A stretch of 64,000 nt of DNA from an uncultured Bacteroides sp. (GTDB lineage Bacteria > Bacteroidota > Bacteroidia > Bacteroidales > Bacteroidaceae): NCBI GenBank assembly GCA_900544675.1, contig UQVZ01000010.1, forward strand, positions 30,596 through 94,595. The letters run 5' to 3'. Both the position numbers and the translations under genes were made by a program. Below the pieces are notes generated by a model. That model had not been told where the DNA came from, made no database searches, and saw nothing but the letters and a program-made list of their open reading frames with translations. This document shows, one piece after another, positions 25,499 through 34,152 of this stretch (position 1 is the first letter of the stretch; the number at the start of each line of letters is the position of its first letter).

Positions 25499-26689
25499 AT
25501 GATTTGGAAATTGTTGAAACAACACGTAAGCCCTTCGCAGTTGCTCGGCTTTTCTTTGGCAAATGTGTGTGGCATGGTCATCGTGTTGCTTGCGGTGCAG
25601 TTTTATCGTGATATTTTGCCTGTATTCACCCAAGGGGACAGCTTCCTGAAAGGAGACTATCTTGTGATAAGCAAGAAAGTAAGCACTTTGGGTACGCTTG
25701 TAGGCAAGGAGACGACTTTTTCTTCGGGCGACATTGCCGAGATAGAGGAACAACCCTTTGTAAAGCGGGTGGGAAGCTTTTTGCCTTCCCAATTCAAGGT
25801 AGCGGCAGGGATGGGGCTGCAAGGCATTAACATGTCTACCGATTTGTTCTTCGAATCGGTGCCCGATGCGTATGTGGATGTGCAGTCGGACAAATGGAAA
25901 TTCAATCCCGAATCGGGTGTCATTCCTATTATTATTCCCCGGAATTACTTGAATCTGTATAATTTCGGCTTTGCACAAAGCCGGAACTTGCCGCAGTTGT
26001 CCGAAGGGGTGATAGGCATGGTGAACTTGGATATCCGTTTGACCGGCAACGGCAAGGCCGAACAGATGAAAGGGCATATTGTGGGCTTCTCCAGCCGGCT
26101 GAACACCATTTTGGTGCCCGAAGCGTTTATCCGTTGGGCGAATGCACGTTTTGGTACAGGGCGTGATGCCGAGCCTTCTCGTCTGATAGTCGAGGTAGGC
26201 AATCCGGCAGACGAACGTATCGTGCAGTATTTTCAGCGCAAAGGTTATGAGATGGAAGGAAATGAGCTGGAAGCAGGAAAGGCGACTTGGTTCTTGAAAG
26301 TGATTGTAGGGGTCGTATTGTCGGTAGGATTGCTTATCAGCGTATTGTCTTTCTATATTCTGATACTCAGCATCTATTTGCTTTTGCAGAAGAATATGCG
26401 GAAGCTGGAGACGCTGTTGCTGATTGGATACAGCCCGGCTCAGGTGGCGCGTCCTTACCAGTTGCTTACGATTGGATTGAACTTGCTGGTATTGCTATTA
26501 GGGGTTGGCATTGTTATGGGAGTCCGTAGCCTGTATTTGCCGGTTATCGCTACGCTTCTTCCCGATGCGGGAAGCGGGACTTTGCTTCCGTCATTGTTGA
26601 CGGGAATCCTCGTTTTCCTGTTGGTCTCTGTATTGAATGTGATGATTGTCCGCCGGAAGATAAACGATATCTGGATACGTAAAAACTAA
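25499..26689 (+). CDS. FtsX-like ABC transporter permease
   Basis: A 396-residue inner-membrane protein: an N-terminal helix (about 22-43), a long periplasmic domain (about 45-270), then three C-terminal helices (about 275-305, 325-350 and 365-385). This is the FtsX/MacB/LolCE topology used by mechanotransmitting ABC systems. The ATG at 25499 (MIWKLLKQ) is used; the frame extends upstream only from a TTG. It lies 39 bases after the ATPase. With the DUF4836 lipoprotein it forms a likely lipoprotein-ATPase-permease unit of unknown substrate. Confidence 0.82.
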   Translation: MIWKLLKQHVSPSQLLGFSLANVCGMVIVLLAVQFYRDILPVFTQGDSFLKGDYLVISKKVSTLGTLVGKETTFSSGDIAEIEEQPFVKRVGSFLPSQFKVAAGMGLQGINMSTDLFFESVPDAYVDVQSDKWKFNPESGVIPIIIPRNYLNLYNFGFAQSRNLPQLSEGVIGMVNLDIRLTGNGKAEQMKGHIVGFSSRLNTILVPEAFIRWANARFGTGRDAEPSRLIVEVGNPADERIVQYFQRKGYEMEGNELEAGKATWFLKVIVGVVLSVGLLISVLSFYILILSIYLLLQKNMRKLETLLLIGYSPAQVARPYQLLTIGLNLLVLLLGVGIVMGVRSLYLPVIATLLPDAGSGTLLPSLLTGILVFLLVSVLNVMIVRRKINDIWIRKN

Positions 26690-26822
26690 CAGTGATGGAG
26701 TGTCTAGTTGTATAGTACGACTATCCGGGAAGTGTCTACTAACTCCGTTTATAAAACAAAAAAGTGTCTAATGAATCAGGAAAAGATACAACCCAAACCG
26801 TTAAAAGACATATATTTTTTAT

Positions 26823-26907
26823 GTCCTCCAATTGGAGGACGTACATCCTTGGTATGGAGGACGTATATCCCCCGATTGGAGGACGTACGTCCCCGGTACG
26901 GAGGACA
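26823..26907 (+). repeat. 22-bp tandem repeat with an 18-bp palindrome
   Basis: Three full 22-bp units start at 26833, 26855 and 26877 (core TGGAGGACGTAyrTCC), with a partial fourth at 26899. The first unit begins inside a perfect 18-bp palindrome, GTCCTCCAATTGGAGGAC (26823-26840). Each unit also carries an internal GGACGTAyrTCC dyad. The array lies in the 327-base gap between the permease gene and the YjbQ-like gene. I see no convincing gene in that gap. Confidence 0.8.
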
Positions 26908-27016
26908 TGAAACCTAACCGGATGAAAACAGATTGTCAACTGTTCTAAAAAGCCTTGGCACACGGCTTGCCGAAGGTTTGCAAAATGTGTACATTCATCA
27001 AAAACGAATATGAATT

Positions 27017-27427
27017 ATGATTGAACAAGTAGAATTTACTTTGAAGCCCCGCACCAGAGGCTTTCATCTGATAACGCAGGAAGTGGCAGCCCATTTGCCG
27101 GAACTTCCCGAGAAAGGTTTGTTGCATTTGTTTGTGAAACATACCAGTTGCGCCTTGAGCGTGAACGAGAATTACGACCCCAGCGTGCGCAGCGATATGG
27201 AGCGTATCTACAACAACCTGGTGAAAGAGAACCAGGCGTATTATACCCATACGGATGAAGGTCCCGATGATATGCCCAGCCATGCCAAGTGCAGTCTGAC
27301 CGGTGTGTCGCTGACTATCCCTATTACGGGCGGACGTATGAATTTAGGAACTTGGCAAGGCATATATTTGTGCGAATTCCGAGATTACGGTGGAGCACGT
27401 AAAGTGGTGGCTACTGTTATTTATTGA
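27017..27427 (+). CDS. YjbQ/UPF0047 family protein
   Basis: A 136-residue member of the YjbQ family, which fits the usual length. Conserved segments are LPEKGLLHLFVKHTSCALSVNEN, DPSVRSDMER, GPDDMPSHAKCSLTG and LGTWQGIYLCEFRDYGG. The family is described as having weak thiamine-phosphate synthase activity in E. coli, and its physiological role is unclear. Conserved His residues in KHT and SHAK suggest a metal or phosphate site. It is a single gene flanked by a repeat array upstream and the atp promoter region downstream. Confidence 0.88.
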   Translation: MIEQVEFTLKPRTRGFHLITQEVAAHLPELPEKGLLHLFVKHTSCALSVNENYDPSVRSDMERIYNNLVKENQAYYTHTDEGPDDMPSHAKCSLTGVSLTIPITGGRMNLGTWQGIYLCEFRDYGGARKVVATVIY

Positions 27428-27596
27428 TATAAATCAAGAATTGTTCACGTGCACGGAGCGTTAGGTGTGTGAATAAATGTTTAAAAAGAGGGTCATGATG
27501 ACAACTCTGTTAATGCTTTGTTTCATATTCGATAGAGAAAGTGGTTTTTTTATAAAAAAATGTTATGCAGAATAACACGTGTATAAGATATTTATA

Positions 27597-27604
27597 TAAA
27601 TTTG
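27597..27604 (+). promoter_or_regulatory. -7 box (TAAATTTG) of the ATP synthase operon
   Basis: TAAATTTG matches TAnnTTTG and lies in the 271-base gap before atpD, giving a 5' untranslated region of about 90 bases. No TTTG occurs at -33. I see nothing else gene-like in this gap. Confidence 0.45.
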
Positions 27605-27698
27605 CGTAGATGATTAGTAAAACGTTGAACAAATAGTAAACCTGTTTTTCAGGTCACAAAAAAATAGTTGAATCTATAATAAATAAAGAGTAAAGCTT

Positions 27699-29228
27699 AT
27701 GTCAAAAATCGTTGGACACATTTCGCAGGTAATCGGTCCGGTGGTTGATGTGTACTTCAAATTGGAAGAAGGGCAGGATGTAGAAAAATCCTTGCCGAAA
27801 ATCCACGATGCGTTGACTATCGCTCGTAACGATGGCCGTACGTTGGTAATCGAAGTACAGCAACATATCGGTGAAGATACCGTACGTTGCGTCGCAATGG
27901 ACAGTACGGACGGATTGAAGCGTGGAATGGAAGTCGTACCTGCCGGTCACCCGATTTCTATGCCGGTAGGAAACCAGATTAAAGGACGTGTGATGAACGT
28001 AGTCGGTGAAGCGATTGACGGTATGAAGGAACTGGACAGAAAAGACGGATTCCCGATTCACCGCGAACCGCCTAAATTCGAAGATCTGGCTACATCGCAG
28101 GAAGTCCTTTTTACGGGTATCAAAGTGATTGACCTTTTGGAACCTTACTTGAAAGGAGGTAAAATCGGTCTGTTTGGTGGCGCGGGTGTAGGAAAAACCG
28201 TGCTTATCAAAGAGTTGATTAACAACATTGCCAAGAAGCACAATGGTTTCTCGGTCTTTGCCGGTGTGGGTGAACGTACCCGTGAAGGTAACGACTTGCT
28301 GCGGGAAATGATTGAGTCGGGTGTAATCCGTTACGGGGATGAGTTCCTCAAGAGCATGGAAGAAGGCAATTGGGACTTGTCGAAGGTAGATTACAACGAA
28401 GTGGAAAAATCGCAAGTATCCATGGTGTTCGGACAGATGAATGAGCCTCCTGGCGCACGTCAGTCTGTAGCCTTGTCCGGTTTGACGCTTGCGGAATCTT
28501 TCCGCGACCGTGAGACAGGCGAGAACGGTCCGCGTGATATCTTGTTCTTCATCGATAACATCTTCCGTTTCACGCAGGCAGGTTCCGAGGTATCAGCCTT
28601 GTTGGGACGTATGCCCTCGGCGGTAGGTTATCAGCCGACATTGGCAACCGAAATGGGACAGATGCAGGAGCGTATCACTTCTACCAAGAACGGTTCTATC
28701 ACTTCCGTACAGGCTGTATACGTGCCTGCCGACGACTTGACCGACCCGGCTCCGGCTACTACATTTACTCACTTGGATGCGACAACCGTGTTGAGCCGTA
28801 AGATTACCGAGCTGGGTATCTATCCGGCAGTAGACCCGTTGGATTCTACTTCGCGTATCTTGGACCCGCTGATTGTGGGTAAGGAACATTACGAGACCGC
28901 CCAGCGCGTGAAGCAGATTCTGCAACGTAACAAAGAGCTGCAGGATATCATCTCTATCTTGGGTATGGACGAATTGTCTGATGAAGACCGCCTGACTGTA
29001 AACCGCGCACGTCGTGTGCAGCGTTTCTTGTCTCAGCCGTTTGCCGTAGCCGAACAGTTTACCGGCGTACCGGGCGTGATGGTTTCTATCGAAGATACCA
29101 TTAAGGGCTTCAAGATGATTCTCGACGGCGAGGTAGATTACTTGCCCGAACAGGCATTCTTGAATGTCGGTACGATCGAAGATGCTATCAAGAAAGGTGA
29201 GAAACTGCTTGCAGCAGCTAAGGGATAA
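27699..29228 (+). CDS. atpD: F1 ATP synthase subunit beta
   Basis: A 509-residue catalytic subunit of the F1 head. Walker A is GGAGVGKT at 160-167, with GERTREGNDL, Walker B in ILFFIDNIFRFTQAGSEVSALLGRMPSAVGYQPTL and DPAPATTFTHLDAT. Compared with the common form of about 470 residues it is longer, with extra residues around VIRYGDEFLKSMEEGNWDLSKVDYNEVEKSQVS, as seen in Bacteroidetes. It is the first gene of the operon, whereas in E. coli beta is next to last. Confidence 0.97.
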   Translation: MSKIVGHISQVIGPVVDVYFKLEEGQDVEKSLPKIHDALTIARNDGRTLVIEVQQHIGEDTVRCVAMDSTDGLKRGMEVVPAGHPISMPVGNQIKGRVMNVVGEAIDGMKELDRKDGFPIHREPPKFEDLATSQEVLFTGIKVIDLLEPYLKGGKIGLFGGAGVGKTVLIKELINNIAKKHNGFSVFAGVGERTREGNDLLREMIESGVIRYGDEFLKSMEEGNWDLSKVDYNEVEKSQVSMVFGQMNEPPGARQSVALSGLTLAESFRDRETGENGPRDILFFIDNIFRFTQAGSEVSALLGRMPSAVGYQPTLATEMGQMQERITSTKNGSITSVQAVYVPADDLTDPAPATTFTHLDATTVLSRKITELGIYPAVDPLDSTSRILDPLIVGKEHYETAQRVKQILQRNKELQDIISILGMDELSDEDRLTVNRARRVQRFLSQPFAVAEQFTGVPGVMVSIEDTIKGFKMILDGEVDYLPEQAFLNVGTIEDAIKKGEKLLAAAKG

Positions 29229-29324
29229 GGATTTTAGTTTTTGGGCAGTCGGCTTTTTTGAGGTTTCTTAAAAGCAGGCTGGTTGGAAACTGAAAACTGA
29301 AAGAACTAAAAAAACGAACAACGA

Positions 29325-29570
29325 ATGAAAGAACTTCATCTGGTTATCGCTTCACCCGAACGGACTGTTTACGATGGGAAAGTAGATATGGCTGTTTTGC
29401 CGGGAGAACTTGGAGAATTCCAGGTACTGGTCAACCATGCCCCCTTGATATCATCGTTGGCAGCTGGAGAAGTGAGGTACACGGCAGGAAAAGAATCGCA
29501 GTCTTTGCAAATCAAAGGCGGATTTGTGGAAGTCAGAGACAATCAGATATCGGTTTGCGCTGAACTCTGA
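29325..29570 (+). CDS. atpC: F1 ATP synthase subunit epsilon
   Basis: An 81-residue subunit that keeps only the N-terminal beta-sandwich (LHLVIASPERTVYDGKVDMAVLPGELGEFQVLVNHAPLIS). The C-terminal helical hairpin, which inhibits ATP hydrolysis in longer epsilon subunits, is absent; E. coli epsilon is about 139 residues. This suggests regulation without the usual epsilon C-terminal clamp. It follows atpD by 96 bases. Confidence 0.93.
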   Translation: MKELHLVIASPERTVYDGKVDMAVLPGELGEFQVLVNHAPLISSLAAGEVRYTAGKESQSLQIKGGFVEVRDNQISVCAEL

Positions 29571-29613
29571 GAAAAGAGAGAGGAAAGGCGCAGTTAAAGC
29601 TTTTTTTGATGTA

Positions 29614-30108
29614 ATGTTGCTGAAGACAATAAAGAAGAAATTTATTCGCGAGCTTACCGTGGCTGGAGTTATCCTGACGGCGTTGGTAGGATTGGTTTAC
29701 CATTTCCTCGTTCCGCAGTGGTATTTCTCTTGTTTCCCGCTGGTTCCGGTATTTTTCTATGCTTTTGGCTTTTTATACATTTACCTGTTTCTTTTCAGCT
29801 ATCAGCTGGGAGCAGACAAAATAGCGATGACTTATCTGATATGCAAGGTGCTGAAATTGATATTAAGTGCTTTGGTGCTGGTTTTCTACGGATTTGTAAT
29901 AGGAGAGGATGTGGTGGCGTTTGTGGCTGCTTTTGTCTTTTACTATTTTGCGTTTCTGTTTTTTGAGACTCGTTTCTTCCTTCGTTTCGAAGCGGAACTG
30001 AAATTAAGTAAACAAGTTAAAAATGAAAAAAATACGGTACATAGTATTGACGCTGCTGCTGTTGCTGGCAATTCCGGCAACGACGCTGAAAGCGGAGACC
30101 GGCGGTGA
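29614..30108 (+). CDS. AtpI-like membrane protein of the atp operon
   Basis: A 164-residue protein with four hydrophobic segments (about 15-31, 38-60, 72-95 and 98-118) and a hydrophilic tail. Position between atpC and atpB and topology suggest an AtpI-like or Mg2+-uptake/c-ring assembly protein, but the sequence itself is weakly conserved. The ATG at 29614 is chosen; the upstream open frame runs into atpC. Its last 86 bases overlap the start of atpB in another frame, and the tail there (NTVHSIDAAAVAGNSGN) is low in character, so the C-terminus may be unimportant. Confidence 0.72.
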   Translation: MLLKTIKKKFIRELTVAGVILTALVGLVYHFLVPQWYFSCFPLVPVFFYAFGFLYIYLFLFSYQLGADKIAMTYLICKVLKLILSALVLVFYGFVIGEDVVAFVAAFVFYYFAFLFFETRFFLRFEAELKLSKQVKNEKNTVHSIDAAAVAGNSGNDAESGDRR

Positions 30109-31084
30109 AGGGGAAATAGATGTGAACGAATTGATTTTCGGTCATATCGGTGACGCTTACGAGTGGCACGTAGTCACTTTGGGCGATACCCACCTGACCA
30201 TTCCGCTTCCGGTCATCGTGAAAAGCAGTACAGGCTGGCATGTGTTCTGTTCTTCCCGCCTGGAAGAAGGCAAGGAGTACGAAGGCCTGTATATCGCTGA
30301 AGGCGGAGCCAACGACGGCAAGATAGTAGAGCGGAATGCTGCCGGTGAAGAGGTGAGGCCGTTAGACATTTCCATTACCAAAAACGTGTTGGGCTTGTTC
30401 ATAAACAGCACCTTATTGGTGGTGATTATGCTGAGCTGCGCGCGCTGGTATAAGAAACACGCTTTAGAGCAAGGCGCTCCGAAGGGTGGCGTGGGGATGA
30501 TCGAAGCTACGGTAATGTCCATCTACAACGATGTGATTAAAGGTTGCGTAGGTGAGGATTACAAACGGTATGCGCCTTATTTGCTGACCGCTTTCTTCTT
30601 TGTGCTGGTGAACAACCTGATGGGACTGATTCCGATATTCCCGGGCGGTGCTACGGTGACGGGTAATATAGCCGTGACGTTGGTATTGGCTCTGTGTACG
30701 TTCCTTTTTACCAACTTGTTTGGTACGAAGGCATATTGGAAGGACATTTTCTGGCCCGAAGTCCCTACCTGGCTGAAGGTTCCTATACCTATGATGCCGT
30801 TGATTGAATTCTTCGGTATATTCACTAAACCGTTTGCCCTGATGATTCGTCTTTTTGCCAATATGATGGCGGGCCATGCTGCCATGTTGAGCTTGATTGC
30901 GATTATCTTCATTACGGTCAAGGCAGGTGCTGTCATCAATGGCTCTATGACGGTAGTGGCTGTGGCATTCGGTATTTTCATGAATGCGCTCGAACTTTTG
31001 GTCGCATTCATCCAAGCGTACGTGTTCACGATGCTTTCGGCGGTGTTTATCGGTCTGTCGAGAGTGAAAGGACACAATGAATGA
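30023..31084 (+). CDS. atpB: F0 ATP synthase subunit a
   Basis: A 353-residue membrane subunit forming the proton half-channels. Residues 1-25 look like a cleavable signal peptide (LLLLLAIPATTLKA), then an extended periplasmic N-terminal domain of roughly 100 residues before the first membrane helix. That extension is absent from E. coli subunit a (271 residues) but known in Bacteroidetes. The essential arginine is R276 in LMIRLFANMMAGHAAML, and the C-terminal helix reads ELLVAFIQAYVFTMLSAVFIGLS. Confidence 0.95.
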   Translation: MKKIRYIVLTLLLLLAIPATTLKAETGGEGEIDVNELIFGHIGDAYEWHVVTLGDTHLTIPLPVIVKSSTGWHVFCSSRLEEGKEYEGLYIAEGGANDGKIVERNAAGEEVRPLDISITKNVLGLFINSTLLVVIMLSCARWYKKHALEQGAPKGGVGMIEATVMSIYNDVIKGCVGEDYKRYAPYLLTAFFFVLVNNLMGLIPIFPGGATVTGNIAVTLVLALCTFLFTNLFGTKAYWKDIFWPEVPTWLKVPIPMMPLIEFFGIFTKPFALMIRLFANMMAGHAAMLSLIAIIFITVKAGAVINGSMTVVAVAFGIFMNALELLVAFIQAYVFTMLSAVFIGLSRVKGHNE

Positions 31085-31130
31085 TAAAGACAATAAATTA
31101 AAAGTATAACCAATTAAAATTTTTAGAATT

Positions 31131-31385
31131 ATGTTATTATCAGTTTTATTGCAGGCTGCTGCAGGTGTTGGCATTAGTAAATTGGGCGCTGCTATCGGCG
31201 CAGGTATTGCAGTATTGGGTGCAGGTATCGGTATCGGTAAAATCGGTGGTGCCGCCATGGAAGCTATGGCTCGTCAGCCGGAAGCATCAGGCGATTTGCG
31301 TATGAACATGATTATCGCCGCTGCCTTGGTCGAAGGTGTTGCCCTGATTGCAATCGTGGTTTGTTTGTTGACATTGTTCTTGTAA
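31131..31385 (+). CDS. atpE: F0 ATP synthase subunit c
   Basis: An 84-residue hairpin of two membrane helices forming the rotor ring. The first helix is rich in Gly (GAGIAVLGAGIGIGKIGG), the polar loop is ARQP (47-50), and the ion-carrying carboxylate is Glu68 in AAALVEGVAL. The residue after Glu68 is Gly, without the Ser/Thr seen in sodium-binding rings, so proton coupling is more likely. Confidence 0.96.
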   Translation: MLLSVLLQAAAGVGISKLGAAIGAGIAVLGAGIGIGKIGGAAMEAMARQPEASGDLRMNMIIAAALVEGVALIAIVVCLLTLFL

Positions 31386-31398
31386 AAATTAGTAGATT

Positions 31399-31902
31399 AT
31401 GGGATTATTAACTCCGGATCCGGGTCTGGTGTTTTGGATGATTATCACGTTCGGAGTCGTTTTCGTCCTGTTGGCGAAATACGGTTTCCCCGTAATCATT
31501 AAAGCAGTAGAGGACCGGAAAGCATATATTGACAATTCGCTCAAGGCGGCACGTGAAGCCAACGAACAGTTGGCCAACGTGAAGCTGGAAGGCGAAAAGA
31601 TTCTGGCTCAGGCACGCGAAGAGCAGAACCGTATCTTGAGCGAGGCAGCCGTTACGCGCGACCGCATCGTGAAAGACGCTCAGGATAAGGCTATCACCGA
31701 AGGCCAGCGTCTGATGGCGGAAATCAAGAAGCAGATTGAGACAGAGAAAGAAAGTGCAATCCGCGATATCCGTCGTCAGGTAGCTGTACTCTCGGTAGAG
31801 ATTGCCGAAAAGGTGATGCGCAGCAAACTTTCCGATGCCAAAGAGCAGAATGCTTTGATTGACCGTATGCTGGATGAAATGCTTGAATCTTCAAAAAAAT
31901 AA
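31399..31902 (+). CDS. atpF: F0 ATP synthase subunit b
   Basis: A 167-residue peripheral-stalk subunit: one N-terminal membrane helix (about 8-28, VFWMIITFGVVFVLLAKYGFPVI) followed by a long charged coiled coil (ANEQLANVKLEGEKILAQAREEQNRIL onwards). Usual length. It lies between subunits c and delta with gaps of 13 and 7 bases. Confidence 0.95.
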   Translation: MGLLTPDPGLVFWMIITFGVVFVLLAKYGFPVIIKAVEDRKAYIDNSLKAAREANEQLANVKLEGEKILAQAREEQNRILSEAAVTRDRIVKDAQDKAITEGQRLMAEIKKQIETEKESAIRDIRRQVAVLSVEIAEKVMRSKLSDAKEQNALIDRMLDEMLESSKK

Positions 31903-31909
31903 ATAGGTT

Positions 31910-32467
31910 ATGAATACGGGAGTTGTTTCCAGACGTTATGCGAAGGCGTTGCTTGCTTATGCCAAAGCGGCAAAGAAAGAAGACAAGGTTTACCAGGAGG
32001 TGAGGACACTTGCCGGATACTTTGACCGTGTAGCTGGCTTGCGCCATGCGGTGGAGAATCCTGTATTGGATATCCAGACAAAACTGAAACTGCTGCGCGA
32101 AGCTGCCGGCGGAAAAAGTGTGAGCAACGAGCTGATGCGTTTCTTCAGTCTGGTATTGGAAGAAAAAAGAGAAAAATTCTTGCAGTTCATGACCTGGTCA
32201 TACATTGACCTGTATCGTGAGGATAAAAACATTCTCATTGGCAAGTTGACGACTGCTGTGCCCTCGCCCAAATTGGAGGCTTATCTGACGAAAGTATTGT
32301 CGGAAAAAAACGGCAATGCGACCATTGAGCTGGAAACGAAGGTAGACCCCAACTTGATAGGAGGATATGTTGTCGAGGTGGCTGGACGCAGGATGGATGC
32401 CAGCGTATCCAATCAGCTGCAACGCATCGAACAGCAGTTTATAGCGAAAAACAGGAGAATCATTTAA
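31910..32467 (+). CDS. atpH: F1 ATP synthase subunit delta
   Basis: A 185-residue subunit connecting the b stalk to the alpha-beta head. It has an N-terminal six-helix domain starting VVSRRYAKALLAYAKAA and a C-terminal signature GGYVVEVAGRRMDASVSNQLQRIEQQF. Usual length. An 84-base gap with an imperfect GC-rich inverted repeat separates it from atpA, the largest gap between alternate subunits in the second half of the operon. Confidence 0.94.
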   Translation: MNTGVVSRRYAKALLAYAKAAKKEDKVYQEVRTLAGYFDRVAGLRHAVENPVLDIQTKLKLLREAAGGKSVSNELMRFFSLVLEEKREKFLQFMTWSYIDLYREDKNILIGKLTTAVPSPKLEAYLTKVLSEKNGNATIELETKVDPNLIGGYVVEVAGRRMDASVSNQLQRIEQQFIAKNRRII

Positions 32468-32551
32468 TGGAATTTTCAGAAACAGGAAAAGGAGGGGCTC
32501 TGTTCCTCCGGCTTCTGTTCCTGATTTTCAATTTTCAATTTAATTAAGCTT

Positions 32552-34147
32552 ATGCCAGAAAATAATAATATAAAACCCAGTGAAGTTTCCGAAGTGTTGC
32601 TCCAGCAGTTGCAGGGGATTGATACTTCGTTGAAATTCGATGAAGTGGGCACCGTGCTTCAGGTGAGCGATGGCGTGGCTCGTATTTACGGATTGCGTAA
32701 TGCCGAAGCCAATGAGTTGCTTCAGTTCGAAAACGGTCTCATGGGAGTCGTGATGAATCTGGAGGAAGACAATGTCGGAGCCGTATTGCTGGGTCCGACC
32801 GATCAGGTGAAGGAAGGTATGGTGGTGAAGCGCACCAATCGTATCGCCTCGATTAATGTAGGCGAAGGCATGTTGGGACGTGTCATCGACCCGTTGGGCG
32901 TGCCTTTGGACGGCCGTGGCGAAATCGGAGGAGATACCTGCGAAATGCCCTTGGAACGCAAGGCACCTGGAGTTATCTTCCGTCAGCCGGTGACCGAGCC
33001 GTTGCAGACAGGTCTGAAGGCTATCGATGCCATGATTCCTATCGGCCGCGGACAGCGTGAGTTGATTATCGGCGACCGCCAGACAGGTAAGACGGCTATT
33101 GCCATCGATACCATTATCAACCAACGTCATAATTACGAAGCCGGCGACCCGGTATATTGTATCTATGTAGCAGTAGGACAGAAAGGTTCTACCGTAGCCA
33201 GCCTGGTTAATGTATTGCGCGAAAAAGGTGCTATGGATTATACCATAGTGGTAGCCGCTACCGCTTCCGACCCTGCTGCGTTGCAATATTTTGCTCCGTT
33301 CGCAGGCGCTGCTATCGGCGAGTATTTCCGCGATACCGGCCGTCATGCCCTGGTAGTTTACGACGACTTGTCGAAGCAGGCCGTCGCTTATCGTGAGGTG
33401 TCTTTGATTTTGCGCCGTCCGTCAGGACGTGAGGCTTATCCGGGCGATATCTTCTACCTGCACTCCCGTCTGTTGGAACGTGCCGCCAAGATTATCAGCC
33501 AGCAGGAAGTGGCAGAGCAGATGAACGACCTGCCCGCCAGCCTGAAGGGGAAGGTGAAAGCCGGTGGCTCGCTCACCGCCCTGCCTATCATCGAGACGCA
33601 GGCAGGCGACGTTTCCGCTTACATTCCTACCAACGTGATTTCCATCACCGACGGTCAGATCTTCTTGGAGACCGACTTGTTCAATCAAGGTTTCCGTCCG
33701 GCCATCAATGTAGGTATCTCGGTATCCCGTGTGGGTGGTAGTGCTCAGGTGAAGAGTATGAAGAAAGTGGCAGGTACGCTGAAGATCGACCAGGCTCAGT
33801 ATCGCGAGTTGGAAGCATTCTCCAAATTCAGCAGCGACATGGACCCTGTTACAGCCATGGCTATCGACCGTGGACGTAAGAACAATCAGTTGCTTATCCA
33901 GCCTCAGTATTCACCTATGCCGGTAGGCGAACAGGTCGCTATCCTGTATTGCGGAACGCATGCATTGATGCGCGATATTCCTATCGACAAGGTCCGTGCC
34001 TTCCAGGACGCATTCCTTACTACCATGCGCGCCAACCATCAGAAAGATGTGCTGGATGTGCTGGCAAGCGGGAAAATCAGCGACGATGTAACGGCAATCA
34101 TCGAAAAAGTAGCGGCAGATACAGTAGGACAATTTAAAGAAAAATAA
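32552..34147 (+). CDS. atpA: F1 ATP synthase subunit alpha
   Basis: A 531-residue non-catalytic nucleotide-binding subunit. Walker A is GDRQTGKT at 174-181. Other marks are the VGQKGSTVASLV segment, VYDDLSKQAVAYREVSLILRRPSGREAYPGD, the GGSLTALPIIETQAGDVSAYIPTNVISITDGQ signature region, and the arginine-finger segment PAINVGISVSRVGGSAQ. Full length. It is followed by atpG after 5 bases. Confidence 0.97.
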   Translation: MPENNNIKPSEVSEVLLQQLQGIDTSLKFDEVGTVLQVSDGVARIYGLRNAEANELLQFENGLMGVVMNLEEDNVGAVLLGPTDQVKEGMVVKRTNRIASINVGEGMLGRVIDPLGVPLDGRGEIGGDTCEMPLERKAPGVIFRQPVTEPLQTGLKAIDAMIPIGRGQRELIIGDRQTGKTAIAIDTIINQRHNYEAGDPVYCIYVAVGQKGSTVASLVNVLREKGAMDYTIVVAATASDPAALQYFAPFAGAAIGEYFRDTGRHALVVYDDLSKQAVAYREVSLILRRPSGREAYPGDIFYLHSRLLERAAKIISQQEVAEQMNDLPASLKGKVKAGGSLTALPIIETQAGDVSAYIPTNVISITDGQIFLETDLFNQGFRPAINVGISVSRVGGSAQVKSMKKVAGTLKIDQAQYRELEAFSKFSSDMDPVTAMAIDRGRKNNQLLIQPQYSPMPVGEQVAILYCGTHALMRDIPIDKVRAFQDAFLTTMRANHQKDVLDVLASGKISDDVTAIIEKVAADTVGQFKEK

Positions 34148-34152
34148 TCATC

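Noticed and set aside
26708..26917. 69-codon plus-strand frame running through the 22-bp repeat array
   Set aside because: The frame is produced by the repeat itself; no conserved start or ribosome site.
29524..29613. Upstream extension of the AtpI-like protein
   Set aside because: These 30 codons lie in the end of atpC and its downstream linker; the ATG at 29614 begins the first hydrophobic segment.
32468..32551. Imperfect GC-rich inverted repeat between atpH and atpA as a terminator
   Set aside because: The stem is interrupted and lacks a clear U tract directly after it; stopping here would cut off alpha and gamma, so at most it modulates.
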